This document shows positions 1 through 10,778 of a stretch of DNA of 64,000 bases, piece after piece. The notes beneath the pieces are model-generated. The model had not been told where the DNA came from. It saw only the letters and a program-made list of their open reading frames with translations, and ran no database searches. The translations under genes and the position numbers were made by a program. Origin of the DNA: Pseudomaricurvus hydrocarbonicus (GTDB taxonomy: Bacteria > Pseudomonadota > Gammaproteobacteria > Pseudomonadales > Cellvibrionaceae); the NCBI RefSeq assembly GCF_011602365.1, contig NZ_JAAONZ010000003.1, positions 248,001 through 312,000 on the forward strand, in the 5' to 3' direction. Every line of letters begins with the position of its first letter. The first letter of the stretch is position 1.

Positions 1-1356
<1,356 letters not shown>

Positions 1357-1699
1357 TCAGACGGTCTGATGTCGCGGGAATTTAGGGGTGCGGGAACACC
1401 GTAAGGGCCTGTCCAGAAGGTGTTGCAGGCGTGGTTACGACTGCCTTGCCTCGTCCCGGCCGGGGTGCCACAAAGCGCAACATTATAGGCCCAGTCGAGT
1501 GAGAAAGCGATGCGACATTGCCCCTATAGAAGGACTGGTCAACAGAATGTTCGTCCCCATCGGCCCTGCAGCCGGATCTGGAATTCCCGGTCGCGAAAAA
1601 CATTCAGCCGATCAAGCGCTTAAACAGGGGGCGCCGGCGCCGGGCAGTGCACTCTTGTGCCGCAGGAGCGGGCGCGAGGAGCATAAAGCTTAAAATAGG

Positions 1700-1728
1700 T
1701 TGACAACGTTGTCTCAGGTGTTTAGTTT
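1700..1728 (+). promoter_or_regulatory. Candidate promoter of the + strand nag operon
   Basis: TTGACA at 1700-1705 is a perfect -35 element. A 17-base spacer leads to TAGTTT at 1723-1728, a weak -10. The first operator palindrome overlaps the -35, so a bound LacI-type repressor would block RNA polymerase. The start site is inferred, not seen. Confidence 0.5.
1702..1713. promoter_or_regulatory. LacI-family operator, copy 1 (GACAACGTTGTC)
   Basis: Perfect 12-base palindrome with a central CG, as is common for LacI-family operators. It overlaps the candidate -35 of the TonB receptor operon. Identical copies lie at 1737-1748 and before nagA at 15730-15741. The likely ligand-responsive protein is the LacI-type regulator encoded at 15980-17008. 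Confidence 0.75.
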
Positions 1729-1736
1729 TACATCAA

Positions 1737-1748
1737 GACAACGTTGTC
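1737..1748. promoter_or_regulatory. LacI-family operator, copy 2 (GACAACGTTGTC)
   Basis: Second perfect copy, 35 bases centre to centre from copy 1 and just downstream of the candidate -10. Repressor dimers could occupy both sites at once, which would fit tight repression of the receptor operon. Confidence 0.75.
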
Positions 1749-1829
1749 CTCCTGCTGGGGTTGTGTGAGCGGGGAGTTGTTTTCTAAATAACTAAGAGCA
1801 AGTGAACTCTAGTCTGAGGAGAGTTAATC

Positions 1830-4499
1830 ATGGCGATAAATCTAAGGGGTGCTATCCGCTCGATCAACAATGCAGTGTTGGTTGGCGGATCTTTAAGTGC
1901 GTTGGCGTTATCCGGAGTGGCGTTTGCTGCCGAGGAATCTGCGCAAAAAATAGAAGAAGTTGAAGTTCTGGGTATTCGCCAGAGTTTGCAGAGAAGCATG
2001 GATGTGAAGCGCTTTTCTAACTCGGTGGTCGATGCCATTACGTCAGAAGATATTGGTAAATTCCCGGACAAAAACGTGGCGGAGTCTCTGGCCCGTATTC
2101 CCGGTGTGGCGATTTCACGAGAGTTCGGGGAAGGCCAGGGCGTCACCATTCGTGGTATGGATTCGTCCCGTAACTTGACGCAGGTCAATGGCCAGGCAGT
2201 CGGTACCTCCCAGTGGTTTGTACTGGCGGATGCGACCCGTAACTTTAACTTCGAGCTGCTGTCGCCCGAGATGATCGGCAGTGTCGAAGTGTATAAGTCG
2301 GCGCAGGCGGATATCGATGAAGGTGGTTTGGGGGGAACAGTAATCCTGAATACCCGTAAGCCATTGGATATGGACGCTAACACCATCAACTTGTCCGTCG
2401 ATGCGCAGTATGGAGATCTGGCCGAAGAAACCGATCCTTCTTTCTCCGGCTTGTACAGCTGGAAAAACGACAGCGAAACCTTTGGCGCCATGATTGCGGT
2501 CTCACGTCAGGAGCGTACGGTTCGTCGTGAAACCACTGAATTATTTACACCGGCTTACTTTACCCAGTATGACCGTGACTGGAACGCCGCTGAAAACCCC
2601 GGCACGCCTTTCATGGCACCTGCTGGTGCCAGCGAACAGGGTATGGTTCCCTGGGGCGTGGGTTCTGCCCTGTTTGAACAGGAGCGTGAACGTACCGGTG
2701 TTGATGTAAACCTGCAGTGGGCTCCGACTGAGTCGTTCACCACCAGTCTGCATTATTTCAACTCAGAGATGACGGCTGATAACGTTAACTCCAACCTGAT
2801 TGCTATTCCGTTCCGCGGTATCTTTGGCCCCAACGATGTGTCCGAAGGTACGGTTGAAAATGGCATCATTACTGAATTGGCGGTAGACGGTGGCGATCCT
2901 GCCGGCTGGGCAAACCATGTAGCCTTCGATAATATTTATCGCGACGGCTCCACTATGGAAACTGAAATCGTCGATCTGGACTTTGAATTCCAGGGCGATA
3001 CGTTTGGCATCCACGCGCAGCTGGGGACCACTTCCGGTGAAGGGGTTAACAATGACTTCTTTACGGAGTTTTTTGCATACTCGCAAGATACTCGCGTTAA
3101 TTTTGATTTCACCAACCCCGGTGGTGATGCGCCTGCCATCGATTACACTCGCAGTCCATGGTTGAGCAACCCGACGGATGAAATGGCGCTGACGGGCGTT
3201 TTTGATCAAACCAACAAGACTGACGATACCGAAGATTATTTGCAGGTGGATGCCAATTTTGATGTGGCTCTGGGACCGGTCAATGAGCTGAAGACGGGTA
3301 TCAAGTTGCGTTCGCGCTCTTTTGAGCAGGAACGTATTAAGTCGGAAATGGCCGGCGGCGCAGCGGGTACAGAATCCTTGGGCTGGGCTGGAGATTTCAC
3401 CACTGGCAGCTTTACCGTTGACCACGATGAAACCAGCATGGGCTCTACTACGGTATTCCTGCCGAGCCAGGGTATGATGCTCAATGCGTTTAATGCTCTG
3501 CCGATCTGTTCTGACGGTGGGCCAGCATTGTGCCGTACCGATTACGCCATTGAGCGCACGTCCTCTTACGAAATTGAAGAAGACATTAACTCAGTTTATG
3601 CCATGGCGTCCTTTGAGGGTGAGCGTTTCCGCGGTAATGTGGGGGTTCGCTATGTTGAAACCGAGACCACTTCCAGTGGTTGGGATATCGCCAATGATCG
3701 CCCGGTTTCTGGCGATGGCTCCTACGATAACGTGCTGCCCAGCCTGAACTTTGTGTATGACCTGACCGATGATGTTCTGGTGCGTTTCGCGGCCGGCAAG
3801 ACCATTGCTCGTCCAGCGCCGTTCGCACTGTCTTACGCGGTTAACCTCACACCTGAAACCAGTTCAGGGACTGCGGGGAATCCAAACCTGGCGCCGGAAG
3901 AGGCAACCCAGTTTGAATTGGGGGCGGAATGGTATCTGTCGGATGCGTCTCTGCTCAGTGCTACGCTTTTCACCAAGGATATTGATGGTTATATCTACAC
4001 CACCACCAAGTCTGGCACCATTAATGGAACTTACATTAACGCTCTGACAACTTTCGAAAATGGCGACAAAGCCGGTTTGGAAGGGGTTGAGTTGAGTGCA
4101 CAATACAGTTTCGACAACGGTTTTGGCCTGGGTGCGAACTACACCTACACCAACCAAACGGATGGCGATGTTAATTTGCCCGCGTTGTCTGAAGATGTCT
4201 TCAATGCGACGGCTTATTACGAAGGCAACAGCTTCACGGCCCGTGTGAACTACAGCTATCGTTCAGAGTTCTTCCGGACTCTGCAGGAGAACGGCATGTT
4301 GTTCGGCGATGATCAGGTGCAGTGGGATGCGCAACTTTCCTATGCCTTGACCGATAATGTAACGCTGCGCGCTGAGCTGCTGAATATCACCGATGAAACC
4401 ATTGATGATGTGTACTATGCCGGTAATGGTCAGAAGGTGACGGGTACCCAGATCTATAACGGTCGCCGTTTCTTTGTTGGCGCCAACTTCAAGTTCTAA
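1830..4499 (+). CDS. TonB-dependent outer-membrane receptor, probable chito-oligosaccharide/GlcNAc uptake
   Basis: 889-residue receptor starting at an ATG with a good ribosome site (GAGGAGAG at 1816-1823). A signal peptide ends near residue 33 (GVAFA|AEE). The plug domain follows (IGKFPDKNVAESLARIPGV, then GVTIRGM). The beta-barrel ends in a C-terminal phenylalanine (GANFKF), as is normal for outer-membrane proteins. The plug style matches the large receptor group linked to carbohydrate uptake in Caulobacter, Xanthomonas and Alteromonadales. Substrate is inferred from its neighbours nagK and the GlcNAc permease and from the operators upstream. It would import oligosaccharides across the outer membrane using TonB energy. 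Confidence 0.9.
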   Translation: MAINLRGAIRSINNAVLVGGSLSALALSGVAFAAEESAQKIEEVEVLGIRQSLQRSMDVKRFSNSVVDAITSEDIGKFPDKNVAESLARIPGVAISREFGEGQGVTIRGMDSSRNLTQVNGQAVGTSQWFVLADATRNFNFELLSPEMIGSVEVYKSAQADIDEGGLGGTVILNTRKPLDMDANTINLSVDAQYGDLAEETDPSFSGLYSWKNDSETFGAMIAVSRQERTVRRETTELFTPAYFTQYDRDWNAAENPGTPFMAPAGASEQGMVPWGVGSALFEQERERTGVDVNLQWAPTESFTTSLHYFNSEMTADNVNSNLIAIPFRGIFGPNDVSEGTVENGIITELAVDGGDPAGWANHVAFDNIYRDGSTMETEIVDLDFEFQGDTFGIHAQLGTTSGEGVNNDFFTEFFAYSQDTRVNFDFTNPGGDAPAIDYTRSPWLSNPTDEMALTGVFDQTNKTDDTEDYLQVDANFDVALGPVNELKTGIKLRSRSFEQERIKSEMAGGAAGTESLGWAGDFTTGSFTVDHDETSMGSTTVFLPSQGMMLNAFNALPICSDGGPALCRTDYAIERTSSYEIEEDINSVYAMASFEGERFRGNVGVRYVETETTSSGWDIANDRPVSGDGSYDNVLPSLNFVYDLTDDVLVRFAAGKTIARPAPFALSYAVNLTPETSSGTAGNPNLAPEEATQFELGAEWYLSDASLLSATLFTKDIDGYIYTTTKSGTINGTYINALTTFENGDKAGLEGVELSAQYSFDNGFGLGANYTYTNQTDGDVNLPALSEDVFNATAYYEGNSFTARVNYSYRSEFFRTLQENGMLFGDDQVQWDAQLSYALTDNVTLRAELLNITDETIDDVYYAGNGQKVTGTQIYNGRRFFVGANFKF

Positions 4500-4569
4500 T
4501 CCTTGAAGGCGTATGACATCAGTGCATGAGAGAGTGAGCGAGTGTTGTTTTTTCGGGCAAGTTTTCTCT

Positions 4570-4601
4570 GGCAAAGTGGCTTGATATAAGGCCATTTTGC
4601 C
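4570..4601 (+). terminator. Intergenic stem-loop after the TonB receptor
   Basis: Arms GGCAAAGTGGC (4570-4580) and GCCATTTTGCC (4591-4601) pair over 10 of 11 positions around a 10-base loop. No T-run follows, so this is more likely a processing or mRNA-stability hairpin that separates receptor expression from the genes downstream than a full terminator. Confidence 0.4.
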
Positions 4602-4691
4602 CTGGTCCAGGGACGGGCCGGATGCACCGGATGAGGCTGAGATGGCCTCTATGACGTGTAAATTACAGAATTTTAATTGATGGCCAGGTAT

Positions 4692-4703
4692 GACAACGTT
4701 AAA
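4692..4703. promoter_or_regulatory. Partial nag operator before nagK
   Basis: GACAACGTTAAA matches 9 of the 12 bases of the perfect operators: the complete left half and centre, with a decayed right half. It lies 40 bases before the likely nagK start, which suggests a weak internal promoter control. It also argues against the upstream ATG at 4690 being the true nagK start. Confidence 0.45.
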
Positions 4704-4731
4704 CAGTTGCTGGCGGTCAAGAGGTTTGGAA

Positions 4732-5643
4732 ATGTCTTCCACAGTTATGAATGATGACACCTTGTACCTGGGTGTGGATGGCGGCGGAACCAAGTGCCGC
4801 GCTTGTCTGGTGTCATCCTCAGGAGAGGTGCTGGGAACAGGTTTGGCGGGCCCGGCGAACCCCTTGCATGGTTTGACGCGGACTTTGGCTTCTATTACCG
4901 AAGCCGCTGAGCAAGCAGCCGCCTCCGCAGGCCTTCCGCAGTTGGTCTTAAAAGATGTCGTGGCCGGTGTGGCCCTGGCGGGAATCAACCTGCCGGGCAT
5001 GTTTGTCACCATGAGTGAGTGGCAGCACCCCTTTGCAGAAATGCATTTGACCACCGATTTGCACGCTGCCTGTTTGGGGGCGCATCGCGGTGGCGATGGC
5101 GCCGTCATTGTCGTGGGCACCGGCTCGTGCGGTTTTGTGTCCGTCAAGGGGCAGAGCGCGACTTTGGGGGGGCATGGCTTTTTACTGGGTGATATGGGCA
5201 GCGGCGCCTGGATGGGACTGGAAGCAATCAAAGCTGTATTGAAGGCTGAAGACGGTCTTTCATTACCAACCACTCTGGTGGATCAAGTCACAGATATTTA
5301 TGGCGTCAATGGTTTGCAAATTGTCGAGCGTATGAGCAAAGCGTCTTCGTCGGAATTTGCCCGCCTGGCGCCGTCGGTGTTGGCGGCGGCCGCTGCCGGT
5401 GACGACGTCGCTCGGGCCATTGTCGCGCAGGGCGCTGGATACATTGATGATCTGGCGAAAAAACTGTTGTTGATGGCGCCGCCGCGCTTGTCCATGCTGG
5501 GGGGGATTTCGGCTCCCCTGCAAAAATGGCTGTCGGATGACGTCTCCAGCAAGGTGCAGCCTCCGCTGGAGCAGCCAGAAATGGGCGCCGTCTATTTTGC
5601 TCGGGAGCGTCATGGCTTGAGCGCGACAAAAGCGTTGGCGTGA
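4732..5643 (+). CDS. nagK: N-acetylglucosamine kinase, BadF/BadG/BcrA/BcrD ATPase family
   Basis: 303-residue sugar kinase that would phosphorylate imported GlcNAc to GlcNAc-6-phosphate, the substrate of NagA. The ATPase phosphate loop GVDGGGTKCRACLV is at the N terminus, followed by a second ATP motif (VIVVGTGSCGFV) and GDMGSGAWMG. I chose the ATG at 4732 because AAGAGG (4719-4724) precedes it; in-frame alternatives are 4690, which overlaps the operator, and 4747. It sits between the TonB receptor and the GlcNAc permease. Family and context agree; specificity for GlcNAc over other hexosamines is inferred. Confidence 0.88.
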   Translation: MSSTVMNDDTLYLGVDGGGTKCRACLVSSSGEVLGTGLAGPANPLHGLTRTLASITEAAEQAAASAGLPQLVLKDVVAGVALAGINLPGMFVTMSEWQHPFAEMHLTTDLHAACLGAHRGGDGAVIVVGTGSCGFVSVKGQSATLGGHGFLLGDMGSGAWMGLEAIKAVLKAEDGLSLPTTLVDQVTDIYGVNGLQIVERMSKASSSEFARLAPSVLAAAAAGDDVARAIVAQGAGYIDDLAKKLLLMAPPRLSMLGGISAPLQKWLSDDVSSKVQPPLEQPEMGAVYFARERHGLSATKALA

Positions 5644-5711
5644 ACAATCTGAGTGGCCGTGGTCGCTCCAGCGCCAGATGATTTTTTTACAATAAAACTT
5701 ATAAGGTAAAC

Positions 5712-7037
5712 ATGATGGATACGGTAGTGAGTCAAACAGAGCGGCATGGGTCCAGTGTCATGCCTATGTTCATTGTAGGCACATTGTTTTTTATCTTTGG
5801 ATTTGTGACCTGGCTGAATGGCTCGCTGATTCCTTTTTTACAAATTGCCTGTGAGTTGACGCACATGGAAGCCTATCTGGTGACCATGGCGTTTTACATT
5901 TCCTACACGGTCATGGCGCTGCCCATGTCGGTGATACTGCGCCGTACCGGTTACCGCAAAGGCATGATGTTGGGGTTGGTGATCATGGCTGTGGGCTCAC
6001 TGATTTTTATTCCCGCGGCTGAAGCGCGCATGTTCAGCATCTTTCTGGTGGCACTGTTTATTCTGGGGACCGGCCTGACCATTCTGCAAACGGCTTCCAA
6101 TCCGTACATTGTGCATATTGGTCCACATGAAACTGCTGCGGTTCGCATCAGTATCATGGGCTTGATGAACAAAGGTGCCGGTATTGTGGCGCCATTGGTA
6201 TTCACCGCGTTCATTCTCAGTGATATGTCCCAGTTTACCGAGGCGCATCTGGCAACACTGGATCCGGCTCATAAAATTGCCGAGCTGGAAGCCCTGTCTT
6301 CTCGCCTGGTTGCCCCTTATCTGATTATGGCGGTGATGTTGCTGGCGCTGGCGGCTATGGTGCATTTTTCACCGCTGCCGGAAATTGAAACTCAGCAGGA
6401 TGACAGTGATGACAGCGCTGCCAGTGTCATGCAGTACCCCAACCTGATTCTGGGTGTGATTGCCCTGTTCTTTTACGTCGGGGTCGAGGTGATTGCCGGG
6501 GACACCATTGGCCTGTTTGGTAAAGAGATGGGCGTGACCAACTTTGGCCAGCTCACTTCTTACACCATGGTGTTCATGGTGTCGGCGTATGTCGTGGGGA
6601 TGATTGTGATCCCGCGCTGGATTAAGCAAGAAACGGCGCTGGTGATTTCAGCCGTGCTGGGGCTGGTACTGTCGGTGATGGTGATGACCGGCAGCGGCGA
6701 CAGCTATGCCGTCTGGAACGCGATGTTTGCCTGGACCGGTGTGCCGGAGATTCCCAATGTGGTGTTATTCATCGCCTTGCTGGGCTTTGCCAATGCGCTG
6801 GTGTGGCCGGCTATCTGGCCGATGGCACTGACCGGTTTGGGGCGGTTGACCAGCACCGGTTCTGCACTGTTGATTATGGCGATTTCCGGTGGCGCGATCT
6901 TCCCGTTTCTCTATGGTGCGATTGCCGATGCTTCCGGTGATTCACAGGGTGCCTACTGGGTTATGATTCCGTGTTACCTGTTCATTCTTTTCTACGCGTT
7001 GAAAGGCCATAAACTTAAGAGTTGGACGGGTCGTTAA
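5712..7037 (+). CDS. nagP: MFS N-acetylglucosamine permease (NagP/FucP type)
   Basis: 441-residue inner-membrane transporter of the fucose/glucose/galactose MFS group, with about 12 hydrophobic segments. The loop RRTGYRKGM between helices 2 and 3 and the helix motif LQTASNPYIVHIGP are typical of this group. It would move GlcNAc from periplasm to cytoplasm for NagK. AAGG at 5703-5706 serves the ATG at 5712. In Shewanella and related bacteria the same trio of TonB receptor, kinase and NagP forms a GlcNAc route that replaces the PTS. Confidence 0.88.
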   Translation: MMDTVVSQTERHGSSVMPMFIVGTLFFIFGFVTWLNGSLIPFLQIACELTHMEAYLVTMAFYISYTVMALPMSVILRRTGYRKGMMLGLVIMAVGSLIFIPAAEARMFSIFLVALFILGTGLTILQTASNPYIVHIGPHETAAVRISIMGLMNKGAGIVAPLVFTAFILSDMSQFTEAHLATLDPAHKIAELEALSSRLVAPYLIMAVMLLALAAMVHFSPLPEIETQQDDSDDSAASVMQYPNLILGVIALFFYVGVEVIAGDTIGLFGKEMGVTNFGQLTSYTMVFMVSAYVVGMIVIPRWIKQETALVISAVLGLVLSVMVMTGSGDSYAVWNAMFAWTGVPEIPNVVLFIALLGFANALVWPAIWPMALTGLGRLTSTGSALLIMAISGGAIFPFLYGAIADASGDSQGAYWVMIPCYLFILFYALKGHKLKSWTGR

Positions 7038-7105
7038 GTGAAGCTGGAATCCGGTCGGGGGAGTGCCCGTTTGGGCCGCCGGGCTTCACTCACAGGGGAT
7101 GGTGC

Positions 7106-8629
7106 ATGAGTAAACCTGAACATATCATTGTCGTGGGTGGCGGTACCGCTGGCTGGATGGCCGCCTGTTTGTTGAGTCAGGCATGGGGCATTAGTGACAA
7201 GCGGCAGGACTCAGCCCCGACCCGAGTGACCCTGATTGAATCGGCTGACATTGACACCATCGGGGTCGGTGAAGGCTCCACCCCATACATGCGCGAGTTT
7301 TTTAAGCGACTCGGGATCACCGAGAAGGAGTGGATGCCGGCCTGTAATGCCACGTATAAATGCGGGATCAGTTTTCCCGAGTGGTCCACCAAGCCCGGAC
7401 ATGAAAGCTACTTTCACCCGTTTTTTTCCCAGCTTGACCTGGAGCCGGCCGCCGATTTTTTCAATAACTGTAATTTACGCCGACGCGGCCAACGGGTGGC
7501 GGCTCATCCCGACGAGTATTTTGTCGCCGCTGAATTGGCTCGGCAACAACTGTCGCCCATTCCCCGACAGTTGTTTGAGTTTGAGCACGACTACGCCTAT
7601 CACTTTGATGCCGGATTGTTGGCGACTTTTTTAAAGAACTTTGCCCGCACGCGGGGTGTTAAACATGTGATTGATAATGTCACCGACGTAGCGCTGTGCA
7701 GCGAGGGGAATATCAAGCACCTGGCGACCGGTGAGCACGGCTGTGTGACTGCAGACGTGTTTTTTGACTGCAGCGGATTCGCGTCCCTGCTGATGGGCAA
7801 GGCGCTGCAGGAACCGTTTATTGCATACTCCGATACCTTGTTTAACGACCGGGCGGTGGCGCTGCCCACGCCGCTGGATGCCCGTCAGCCGATTCCTTCG
7901 GACACGGTTTCCCGGGCAGCCTCTGCTGGTTGGATGTGGCGTATTCCCCTGACCACTCGCTACGGCAATGGCTATGTGTATTCTTCTCGGTATTTATCGG
8001 CAGAAGCCGCCGAGCAGGAGCTCAGACAGCAGTTGGGTGCCGAGGCCGAGGGCGTTGAGGCCAGACACCTGAAGATGCGTGTGGGCCGGGTCAGCCAGCA
8101 CTGGAAAAACAATTGTGTGGCTGCCGGTCTGTCGCAGGGTTTTATTGAGCCTTTGGAGGCGACGGCGATTGGTTTGATTCAATTTACCGTTGAACGTTTT
8201 ATTGAACACTTTGAAAAAGGCGGCTTCACCGATGTACATCGCCAAAGCTTCAATGATCACGTGAACAAAGCTTTTGACGGCACCAGAGATTATGTGTCAC
8301 TGCACTACCGACTCAATTCCCGCGATGACACAGCCTATTGGCGGGATAGCCGGGAACAGGGAAACACCTCCGCAAGCCTTGCCAAACTGATGCAAAGCTG
8401 GGAACAGGGAACAGATTTCGATGCAGCGTTAACCGCCGAAAAAGCGTTTCAGATCTATATGCGGCCTTCCTGGTATGCCATTTTCTCCGGTATGGGGCAT
8501 TACCCGGAATTTTCGGATGATACGCTGGAAGACACCCGCTCAGCAGAGCGTTCGCGCCGCTTGTGTCGTCGCACGGCCAAAAAATTCAAGCCCCATCACG
8601 CCAACTGGCTTATGGCGATGGGCCAGTAG
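7106..8629 (+). CDS. Flavin-dependent tryptophan-halogenase-family protein
   Basis: 507-residue FAD enzyme. The start is ATG 7106, with AGGGG at 7094-7098. The FAD-binding GGGTAGW is at residues 11-17. The family catalytic-lysine region ATYKCGISF is present, as is GWMWRIP, matching the halogenase signature GWxWxIP. Known members chlorinate or brominate tryptophan or indoles with FADH2 supplied by a separate reductase. No reductase, pyrrole or peptide-synthetase gene is near. Relatives of this family are repeatedly found beside TonB receptors in polysaccharide loci, where their role is unknown. It is the last gene of the + strand nag operon, just before a strong terminator. Confidence 0.85.
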   Translation: MSKPEHIIVVGGGTAGWMAACLLSQAWGISDKRQDSAPTRVTLIESADIDTIGVGEGSTPYMREFFKRLGITEKEWMPACNATYKCGISFPEWSTKPGHESYFHPFFSQLDLEPAADFFNNCNLRRRGQRVAAHPDEYFVAAELARQQLSPIPRQLFEFEHDYAYHFDAGLLATFLKNFARTRGVKHVIDNVTDVALCSEGNIKHLATGEHGCVTADVFFDCSGFASLLMGKALQEPFIAYSDTLFNDRAVALPTPLDARQPIPSDTVSRAASAGWMWRIPLTTRYGNGYVYSSRYLSAEAAEQELRQQLGAEAEGVEARHLKMRVGRVSQHWKNNCVAAGLSQGFIEPLEATAIGLIQFTVERFIEHFEKGGFTDVHRQSFNDHVNKAFDGTRDYVSLHYRLNSRDDTAYWRDSREQGNTSASLAKLMQSWEQGTDFDAALTAEKAFQIYMRPSWYAIFSGMGHYPEFSDDTLEDTRSAERSRRLCRRTAKKFKPHHANWLMAMGQ

Positions 8630-8668
8630 TTCAGCTTCTTTCGTTCTCCTTGTCTGTTCGAGGCTTTT

Positions 8669-8696
8669 GGGTAAATGTGTATTTACCCTTTTTTTT
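8669..8696 (+). terminator. Rho-independent terminator of the + strand nag operon
   Basis: Perfect stem GGGTAAAT (8669-8676) and ATTTACCC (8681-8688) with loop GTGT, followed by eight T residues at 8689-8696. It lies 40 bases after the halogenase stop, between convergent genes. Confidence 0.88.
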
Positions 8697-8759
8697 GCCT
8701 GAAATAAAACCGATGCAGCTTTGCCGTTGCTGTCTTAAACCCGTATCGACGCTCTGATG

Positions 8760-10733
8760 TCACTGGGTACCAATATTTGCATTGACGAAATTGATTATTT
8801 CCCGGAGTGCTTTTTGTCTGCCGGCTTCGCTCATCAGGTGATGGTTTTCGTCTTCCAGCTTGATCAGTGTGGTGGATTTTTTGGCCCGCTTTAGGCTTTT
8901 GTACATGCCTTTGGATTGACGAAAGCGCACGACTTCATCATTTTCGGCATGAATCAAGAGGACGGGGGCCTGGAACTGATCCGCAAAGTTGATTGGCGAT
9001 CTGTTCTCCAGTTGCTGGTCATTCAGCCTGCGATTCGCGATCAGCCGTTTCCAGTAATTAGCGCTGAGTGACTTTGTGCCATGCTCAAACTCTTCCGTTG
9101 TTATCAGCCGGTTCAGATCGGAAACACCGTTAATGGCAACAACACACTGGTACACATCTGGCGTGAAAGCACCACCAGCAAGGGCGGCATAACCACCGTA
9201 ACTGGCACCGACAGTACAGACTTTGTTGGGGTTGATGATGCCCTGAGCTGCTAAAAACCCCACGCCATCGGTAATGTCATGCTGGACTTTTTGCCCCCAT
9301 TCGCCGTGACCGGCTTTGGCGAACGCGGCACCGAAGCCGGCAGAGCCACGAAATTGTGGCTGCAGCACCAGGTACCCCTGGTTGGCGAAGGCCTGGGCCA
9401 GCCAGTCAAAACGGATGGTGTCGTTGGTTTCGGGTCCGCCGTGGGGAAGAATGATGGCCGGCAAGTTTTGCAATGTCTCAATCTTTTCTCGGGGCACGGT
9501 CAATAAGGCCGGGATAACAAGTCCGTCCCGGGCTTGATAGCGAATGGGCGTAACCGGATGAATCGTGCTGGCAGGGATGTTGGGACGCGTCGAGCCCAGA
9601 TGCACCGGATCGGCATGGCGAGAAAATAAATAATAGTCACCGGAGTAGCCGGATCCCTCAACCTGGATCAACACCTGCCCCAAAGCCTGATTGGCGTCGA
9701 TCAGGTGTACGGATTGTTGAGGGAATTGCGCCATGATGTGTTCGAGCTGTGTCTGCAAAGCCGGGTCAAACATTTGATAGCTGGGGTGAAAGCCTGTGTA
9801 CCTAATGCCCTGAGCAATGCGGTTGATGTCGGTGATGATCGCATCTATGTCTGCATCCGGTTTGCCAAACTGTGTTTTATGAAGACGGCCGTCCACGAGT
9901 GACATTTCATAGTAGGAGTCATGGTCGCTGGTGGCGTCTTTTTTAATTGCGATGATGGCGTTCAGGTCGGGGGTGAGCGCGGCAAATTGATAGTTGGGCA
10001 GATCGGTGGTTTGTTCGAAAATGACTTTTTCTGTGCCCTGATTGTGAACGATGACGGCGTGTTGGCTTTTCAGCGGATTGTAGACAACTTCGACGACAAG
10101 CTCACCAGCGGGGTTTAAAAAATAATCCCGTGTGTGGTCGCTGCCGCGCTCAAACAGTTTGGGGTTTTTCGGATGTGCCAGATCGACCATCATCAGCGCA
10201 TAGGCGGGGGTTGGGTCAGAGTTGGATTTGCCTACGAAAGCCGGCATATAGACGGAGGTGTGGTCGGGATTGATACCGACAATTTTTCCCAGGCCAGTCT
10301 GCCCTTTGTAGATAACGTCACCGGGAGTGAGCAGTTGTTGTGGTTTGCGGTTGTCTTTATCCAGTAAGAAGGCGGTTTGCAAACTGAAGGCTCTGCGGTA
10401 GCCGGACAGTTTTTTATAGTGAGAGCCAATCAAAATGAGTCGCTCATCATCAATAAAGGACAGCTTGTGCGGCAGAATGGCGGAGATGTCGTACGCAGCC
10501 TCCATGGTTTTGTGCTGTCGAGAATAAATAACCACAACGTCGTTATCGTGTTTGGTGTTGCGAAAGGCAAGGTAATTTCCGCTCGGTGACACGGTCATCA
10601 ATTGCAGCGCCGGCAAAGCCGCGTAGTCACTCAGTGTCGGCGTGGCGGCGGGGGCCGCTTGCAGTGGGCAGGTGGTCAAGACCCAAGTGGTCGCCAGGCT
10701 GCCAAGCCAGGCGAATTTTCTCAATGTTAACAT
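8760..10733 (-). CDS. S9 family (prolyl oligopeptidase-type) serine peptidase, exported
   Basis: 657-residue peptidase with a signal peptide ending near residue 27 (LQAAP). An N-terminal beta-propeller-like region with WD-style repeats is followed by an alpha/beta-hydrolase domain from about residue 390. The catalytic triad can be read as Ser in GASYGGYAAL, Asp in HAENDEVV and His in DENHHLMSE. Such enzymes cleave short peptides, often after proline, in the periplasm. It follows the GH20 hexosaminidase by 45 bases on the same strand, so the two may be co-transcribed and act on peptide-linked amino-sugar polymers such as cuticle or peptidoglycan fragments. That role is an inference. Confidence 0.88.
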   Translation of the reverse strand: MLTLRKFAWLGSLATTWVLTTCPLQAAPAATPTLSDYAALPALQLMTVSPSGNYLAFRNTKHDNDVVVIYSRQHKTMEAAYDISAILPHKLSFIDDERLILIGSHYKKLSGYRRAFSLQTAFLLDKDNRKPQQLLTPGDVIYKGQTGLGKIVGINPDHTSVYMPAFVGKSNSDPTPAYALMMVDLAHPKNPKLFERGSDHTRDYFLNPAGELVVEVVYNPLKSQHAVIVHNQGTEKVIFEQTTDLPNYQFAALTPDLNAIIAIKKDATSDHDSYYEMSLVDGRLHKTQFGKPDADIDAIITDINRIAQGIRYTGFHPSYQMFDPALQTQLEHIMAQFPQQSVHLIDANQALGQVLIQVEGSGYSGDYYLFSRHADPVHLGSTRPNIPASTIHPVTPIRYQARDGLVIPALLTVPREKIETLQNLPAIILPHGGPETNDTIRFDWLAQAFANQGYLVLQPQFRGSAGFGAAFAKAGHGEWGQKVQHDITDGVGFLAAQGIINPNKVCTVGASYGGYAALAGGAFTPDVYQCVVAINGVSDLNRLITTEEFEHGTKSLSANYWKRLIANRRLNDQQLENRSPINFADQFQAPVLLIHAENDEVVRFRQSKGMYKSLKRAKKSTTLIKLEDENHHLMSEAGRQKALREIINFVNANIGTQ

Positions 10734-10778
10734 CCGTTGTTTCGTCCTTGTGGCTCGCTGGGGGTGGTAAGCTTTCCG

